Shown: positions 60,311 to 64,000 of the stretch, in pieces | Layout of the letters: each line of letters begins with the position of its first letter | How positions within the stretch are numbered: position 1 is the first letter of the stretch | DNA from: Geodermatophilus obscurus | Lineage (GTDB): Bacteria > Actinomycetota > Actinomycetes > Mycobacteriales > Geodermatophilaceae | DNA length: 64,000 nt | Assembly: GCF_900143215.1 (NCBI RefSeq) | Contig: NZ_FRDM01000005.1 | Span: 1 to 64,000, forward strand | Reading direction: 5' to 3' | The notes under the pieces: model-generated | Databases searched by the model: none | The model's input: only the letters and a program-made list of their open reading frames with translations | Told to the model about the DNA's origin: nothing | Translations under genes and position numbers: made by a program

Positions 60311-61006
60311 GTGACCGACGGACGCTCGGTGGAGGAACTGGTCGTCGGCGTGCTGGGCGGCACCGGTCCGCAGGGCCGCGGGCTGGCCGTCCGGCTGGCG
60401 GCGGCCGGGCAGCGCGTGCTGCTGGGCTCGCGGGACGCCGAGCGGGCCGGTGAGGTGGCGGCGCAGGTCGCCGAGCGGGCCACCGCCGCGGCCGGGGGCA
60501 TCGAGGTCTCGGTCACCGGCGGCGCCAACGTCGACGTCGCCGGCGCGGCCGACCTGGTCATCGTCGCCGTCCCGTACGCCGGGCACGCCGACACCATCGC
60601 GGAGCTCGCCACCCCGCTGGCCGGCAAGGTCGTCGTCGACTGCGTCGTCCCCATGGCCTTCGACGAGCTCGGCGCGTACGTGCTCGACGTCCCCGAGGGG
60701 TCGGCGGCCCAGCAGGCCGCCGCGCTGCTGCCCGACTCGCACGTGGTCGGCGCCTTCCACCACCTGTCGGCGCGGCTGCTCGAGGACCTCTCCAGGCCCA
60801 CCCTGGACGGCGACGTGATGGTCGTCGGCGACGTCCGGGAGGCCACCGACACCGTGCAGGCGCTGGCCGGCCGGCTGCCCGGCATGCGCGGCATCTACGC
60901 CGGCCGGCTGCGTAACGCCCGCCAGGTCGAGGCGCTGACGATCAACCTGGTCTCGGTGAACCGCCGGTACAAGGCGCACGCCGGCATCCGCGTCACCGAC
61001 GTCTGA
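60311..61006 (+). CDS. npdG: NADPH:F420 oxidoreductase (NpdG)
   Basis: 231 residues from a GTG with AGGAGG upstream (60299-60306). The N-terminus is GVLGGTGPQGRGLAVRLAAAGQRVLLGSRD, the NADP site of the family with the GTG.QG start. Middle blocks are VIVAVPYAGH, VVDCVVPM and VVGAFHHLSA. The enzyme moves hydride between NADPH and coenzyme F420. F420 use supports an actinobacterial host. Isolated on the plus strand before the panB/nadE pair. Confidence 0.92.
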   Translation: MTDGRSVEELVVGVLGGTGPQGRGLAVRLAAAGQRVLLGSRDAERAGEVAAQVAERATAAAGGIEVSVTGGANVDVAGAADLVIVAVPYAGHADTIAELATPLAGKVVVDCVVPMAFDELGAYVLDVPEGSAAQQAAALLPDSHVVGAFHHLSARLLEDLSRPTLDGDVMVVGDVREATDTVQALAGRLPGMRGIYAGRLRNARQVEALTINLVSVNRRYKAHAGIRVTDV

Positions 61007-61096
61007 CTCGACGGCCGTCGCCGGGGTCGTGCGTGGGTCGCCGGTCCTGCAGGCCCGGCAACCCACGAGGAACCCCGGCACCACCAGCGGACACGA

Positions 61097-61927
61097 TCAA
61101 TCGAAGGAGTGCTCGGGCCCCGGGAAGGCGCCGCTGCGGACCTCGTCGGCGTACTCGCGCGCGGCCCGCAGCAGCTCACCGCGCAGGTCGGCGTACTTCT
61201 TCACGAACCTCGGCACCCGGCCGCTGGTGAGACCGGCCATGTCCGGCCAGACCAGCACCTGGGCGTCGCAGTCGACGCCGGCGCCGATGCCGATCGTGGG
61301 GATCGACAGGTCCTTGGTCACCTGCGCCGCGATCTCGGCCGGCACCATCTCCAGGACGACGGCGAACGCCCCGGCCTCCTGGACGGCGCGCGCGTCGGCC
61401 AGCAGCTGCTCGGCCCCGGCCCCGCGGCCCTGCACCCGGAACCCGCCGAGGGCGTGCTCGCTCTGCGGCGTGAAGCCGACGTGCGCCATCACCGGGATGC
61501 CGTTCTCGGTCAGCATCCGGATCTGCGGGGCCACCCGCAGCCCGCCCTCGAGCTTCACCGCCTGCGCGCCGCCCTCCTTCAGCATCCGGACGGCGGTGGC
61601 GAACGCCTGCTGCGGCGACGCCTCGTAGCTGCCGAAGGGCAGGTCGGCCACGATGAGCGACCGCTTCGTCGAGCGGGTGACCGCCTGGGTCATCCCCAGG
61701 ATGTCCTCGACGGTGACCGGCACGGTCGACGTGTGCCCGAGGACGACGTTGCCGGCCGAGTCGCCGACCAGCATCACCGGGATGCCGGCCTCCTCGAAGA
61801 CGGCCGCGCTGAACGTGTCGTAGGCGGTGAGCATCGCCCACTTCTCGCCGCGCTCCTTGGCCTGCTGAAGGTGGTGCACCCGCACCCGGGCGGTGGACGT
61901 CCCGCCGTAGAGCACCGATTCGGTCAT
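61097..61927 (-). CDS. panB: 3-methyl-2-oxobutanoate hydroxymethyltransferase
   Basis: 276 residues. PanB adds a hydroxymethyl group from methylene-tetrahydrofolate to alpha-ketoisovalerate, the first step of pantothenate (coenzyme A) synthesis. Family blocks are [49 protein letters not shown] and [10 protein letters not shown]. An AAGGAG site lies 13 bases before the ATG. It is 37 bases after nadE on the same strand, so the two probably share a transcript. Confidence 0.96.
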   Translation of the reverse strand: MTESVLYGGTSTARVRVHHLQQAKERGEKWAMLTAYDTFSAAVFEEAGIPVMLVGDSAGNVVLGHTSTVPVTVEDILGMTQAVTRSTKRSLIVADLPFGSYEASPQQAFATAVRMLKEGGAQAVKLEGGLRVAPQIRMLTENGIPVMAHVGFTPQSEHALGGFRVQGRGAGAEQLLADARAVQEAGAFAVVLEMVPAEIAAQVTKDLSIPTIGIGAGVDCDAQVLVWPDMAGLTSGRVPRFVKKYADLRGELLRAAREYADEVRSGAFPGPEHSFD

Positions 61928-61964
61928 GGCCGCGCCCTGCTCCTTGCTGAACTCGCGAGCTCGT

Positions 61965-63791
61965 TCACGACGCTCCTTCGCGGACGGTGGGCAGCGTCTC
62001 CCGCCACCGGTTGGTGACGGGCAGCCGCCTGTCGCGTCCGAACGCCTTGAGGCTGATCTTCGTTCCGGGCGCGGACTGCCGGCGCTTGAACTCCGCGGCG
62101 TCCACCAGCCGCAGCACCCGCGCCACCACCTCCGGGTCGTGGCCGCGCTCGAGCAGCTGCGCCATCCCGAGGTCGCGGTCGACGTAGTCGGCGACCACCG
62201 CGTCGAGCTCCTCGTAGGAGGGCAGCGAGTCGCTGTCCACCTGGCCAGGGGCGAGCTCCGCGGACGGTGGCTTCTCGATCGAGTTGACCGGGATCGGCTC
62301 GGTCTCCCCCCGCCCGCGCGCGTACTCGTTCCGCCACCGGGCGAGGGCCCAGACCAGCGTCTTCGGCACGTCCTTGATCGGCGCGAAGCCGCCGGCCGAG
62401 TCGCCGTAGAGGGTCGAGTAGCCGACGGCGATCTCGCTCTTGTTGCCGGTCGTCAGCAGCAGGTGGCCGTGCTGGTTGGACAGCCCCATCAGCAGCGTGC
62501 CGCGCACCCGCGCCTGCAGGTTCTCCGCGGCGACCCCGTCGAGGTCCACCGACGAGTGGTAGGCGTCGACCACGGGTGCGATCGGGACGACGGAGTAGTG
62601 CAGCCCGGTCCGCCGGGCGAGGTCCTCGGCGTCGGCGAGCGAGTGCTCGCTGGAGTACTTCGACGGCAGGCCGACGCCGTGCACCCGGTCGGCGCCCAGC
62701 GCGTCGACGGCGAGGGCGGCGCAGACTGCGGAGTCGATGCCGCCGGAGAGCCCGAGCACCACCGAGGGCATCCCGTTCTTGTCGATGAAGTCCCGCAGCC
62801 CGAGCACCAGCGCACGCCAGACCTCCTCGGAGTCGGGGAGCGGCTCGGCGACCGAGGCCGGCCGCGGGTCGAACGCCGGCACCGGCTCCTCGGAGAGCAC
62901 GTGCCGGGTGACCGTCATCGGCCCGAACCGGCCCTCGCGGCGGTCGGGCACGGCGGAGCGGTCGATCTGCAGGTCCACGCACATCAGGTGCTCGACGAAC
63001 TGCGGCGCGCGGCCCAGCAGCTCGCCGTCCGGCGCGACGGCCATCGAGTCGCCGTCGAAGACGAGCTCGTCCTGGCCGCCGACCTGGTTGCAGTAGACGA
63101 CCGTGGCCCGTGCCTCGGCCGCCCGGCGGCGGACCAGCGGCAGCCGCAGGTCGTCCTTGGCCCGCTCGTAGGGCGAGGCGTTGGGAGAGACCACCAGGTC
63201 GACGCCGGCCTCTCCGGCGGCGCCGCACGGACCGCCCTCCACCCAGAGGTCCTCGCAGACGGTCAGCGCGATGTCGACGCCGTGCAGCCGGACGACGGGC
63301 AGCTCGGTGCCGGGCACGAAGTAGCGGGCCTCGTCGAAGACGCCGTAGTTGGGCAGGTGCCGCTTGTGGTAGCGGACGACGACCTCGCCGCCGTACAGCA
63401 GCGCGGCGGCGTTGCGGGGTGCGCCGCGGCGCGGGTTGGCGTCGGCCGGGCGGTCGTCGTCCCCGGGCATCGACTCCGCCGGCGCCGGGCCGCTGCCCTC
63501 GGTGTGCGCCAGGTACCCGACGACGACGGCCGTCCCGCCCAGGCCCCGCTCGGCGAGGTCGGCGGCCAGGTCGACCAGCGCGGTCTCGCTGGCGCGGGCG
63601 AAGGACTCGCGGAGCACGAGGTCCTCGGCCGGGTACCCGGTCAGGGTCATCTCGGGGAAGACGACGAGGTGGGCGCCGGCCCGGGCCGCGTCCGCCGTCC
63701 AGCGGGTCACCAGCTCGGCGTTGCCGGTGATGTCGCCGACCCGGGTGTCGACCTGGGCCAGGGACACGCGGAGCTGCACGGGTTCGCTCAC
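61965..63791 (-). CDS. nadE: Glutamine-dependent NAD+ synthetase
   Basis: 608 residues. The N-terminal nitrilase-type glutaminase has the triad Glu in [10 protein letters not shown], Lys in [13 protein letters not shown] and Cys in [11 protein letters not shown]. The C-terminal synthetase has [11 protein letters not shown] (ATP loop) and [18 protein letters not shown]. It makes NAD from nicotinic acid adenine dinucleotide, ATP and glutamine. The reading frame starts at a GTG (63791). It is divergent from the membrane gene at the right edge; nadA is 40 kb away. Confidence 0.95.
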   Translation of the reverse strand: MSEPVQLRVSLAQVDTRVGDITGNAELVTRWTADAARAGAHLVVFPEMTLTGYPAEDLVLRESFARASETALVDLAADLAERGLGGTAVVVGYLAHTEGSGPAPAESMPGDDDRPADANPRRGAPRNAAALLYGGEVVVRYHKRHLPNYGVFDEARYFVPGTELPVVRLHGVDIALTVCEDLWVEGGPCGAAGEAGVDLVVSPNASPYERAKDDLRLPLVRRRAAEARATVVYCNQVGGQDELVFDGDSMAVAPDGELLGRAPQFVEHLMCVDLQIDRSAVPDRREGRFGPMTVTRHVLSEEPVPAFDPRPASVAEPLPDSEEVWRALVLGLRDFIDKNGMPSVVLGLSGGIDSAVCAALAVDALGADRVHGVGLPSKYSSEHSLADAEDLARRTGLHYSVVPIAPVVDAYHSSVDLDGVAAENLQARVRGTLLMGLSNQHGHLLLTTGNKSEIAVGYSTLYGDSAGGFAPIKDVPKTLVWALARWRNEYARGRGETEPIPVNSIEKPPSAELAPGQVDSDSLPSYEELDAVVADYVDRDLGMAQLLERGHDPEVVARVLRLVDAAEFKRRQSAPGTKISLKAFGRDRRLPVTNRWRETLPTVREGAS

Positions 63792-63861
63792 GTGCCCATC
63801 CTGGTCCGCGCTCCCGGGACCCGGCCAGGCGGGGACCTGGTCCGGATGATCACGGGACGCC

Positions 63862-63867
63862 TAGCCT
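63862..63867 (+). promoter_or_regulatory. Predicted -10 box TAGCCT for the leaderless upstream ORF
   Basis: TAGCCT ends seven bases before the ATG at 63875, matching leaderless actinobacterial promoters. The ATG it points to begins the 7-codon upstream ORF, not the membrane protein gene. Confidence 0.5.
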
Positions 63868-63874
63868 CCGCCAT

Positions 63875-63898
63875 ATGACTCTCCGAGGACACGCATGA
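63875..63898 (+). CDS. Seven-codon upstream ORF coupled to the edge membrane gene
   Basis: ATG ACT CTC CGA GGA CAC GCA TGA encodes MTLRGHA. Its stop TGA (63896-63898) overlaps the ATG of the next gene (63895-63897). The first 18 bases are repeated almost exactly 20 bases later as the start of the next gene, so it arose by duplication of the start region. The predicted promoter puts the transcript start on this ATG. Whether it is translated or merely a scar is unknown. Confidence 0.45.
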   Translation: MTLRGHA

Positions 63899-64000
63899 CC
63901 CTCCGAGGACACCTGCGCCGTTCGGCGGCGGCGGCCTACGCCGCCATCGGCGTCGTCGCCGCCCTCGCGCCCTCCCGGGTGCCGGCCCTCTTCGGCGGTG
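63895..64000 (+). CDS. Membrane protein, N-terminus only (cut by window edge)
   Basis: Begins MTLRGHLRRSAAAAYAAIGV and continues VAALAPSRVPALFGG, one hydrophobic helix after a basic start. The family cannot be told from 35 residues. The 20 bases at 63895-63914 nearly repeat 63875-63894. It is divergent from nadE. Confidence 0.7.
   Translation, partial: MTLRGHLRRSAAAAYAAIGVVAALAPSRVPALFGG

Overview
The window is very GC-rich DNA dense with GTG starts and with TANNNT -10 boxes a few bases ahead of start codons (leaderless genes). It carries a bacterial type A RNase P RNA, a Nif3 / zinc-ribbon / RNase H-phosphatase gene string, a wax-ester synthase, an F420:NADP oxidoreductase and a Gram-positive Tad pilus locus without a secretin. 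Together these indicate a high-GC actinobacterium. Geodermatophilaceae (Blastococcus, Geodermatophilus, Modestobacter type) is my best guess, but that is inference.

Layout. 1-3.7 kb is accessory. It starts with an IS1380 transposase cut by the window edge. A minus-strand pair follows: a small Trypco1-like protein translationally coupled (ATGA) to an 863-residue CHAT-SIR2-TIR protein, a probable defence or suicide effector. The accessory DNA ends at a 42-base 3' fragment of a tRNA-Val gene (3698-3739), which looks like the far attachment site of an integrative element. 4.2-9.1 kb has three plus-strand membrane or exported proteins of unknown role, one with a trypsin-like fold whose catalytic residues appear lost. 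9.1-17.1 kb holds hydrolases, an epimerase, a WS/DGAT acyltransferase, a FUSC-type membrane protein and a GNAT. 17.3-21.2 kb is core: nif3, zinc ribbon, RNase HI-phosphatase, nadA. 21.3-29.9 kb holds a GGDEF-EAL protein, a TSUP permease, two damaged genes (a frameshifted hydrolase and an aminoglycoside-phosphotransferase remnant), a methyltransferase, a deaminase, a PIG-L deacetylase, rnpB and a RibD/DHFR-like reductase. 30.1-33.6 kb is a minus-strand signalling group (GAF-ANTAR, histidine kinase, LuxR-type regulator). 33.8-41.5 kb has SelO, a thioredoxin-reductase-like flavoprotein, two MFS exporters and a large membrane protein joining a degenerate kinase-like region to an LPG-synthase-like transmembrane domain.

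42.0-49.9 kb is the Tad/Flp pilus locus: prepilin peptidase, Flp pilin, TadE, TadG-like, CpaB, CpaE, TadA/CpaF, TadB, TadC. A 15-bp hairpin after the pilin probably sets pilin dosage, and a 62-base near-perfect palindrome closes the locus. 50-60 kb contains small conserved actinobacterial proteins (baeRF2, DUF2795, ChaB/Rho_N), a thioesterase with an apparent CTG start, a haloacetate-dehalogenase-like enzyme, cupins, an M1 peptidase, an SDR, an M24 peptidase and a diguanylate cyclase. 60.3-63.8 kb has npdG, panB and nadE. The last 100 bases start a membrane gene preceded by a duplicated start region.

Most notable signals: the Trypco1/CHAT-SIR2-TIR pair at a tRNA-derived island edge; a dispersed palindromic repeat found twice, each time beginning exactly at the stop codon of an upstream gene and in one case translated into the next protein's N-terminus; the pseudo-protease membrane cluster; and the leaderless seven-codon upstream ORF at the right end.
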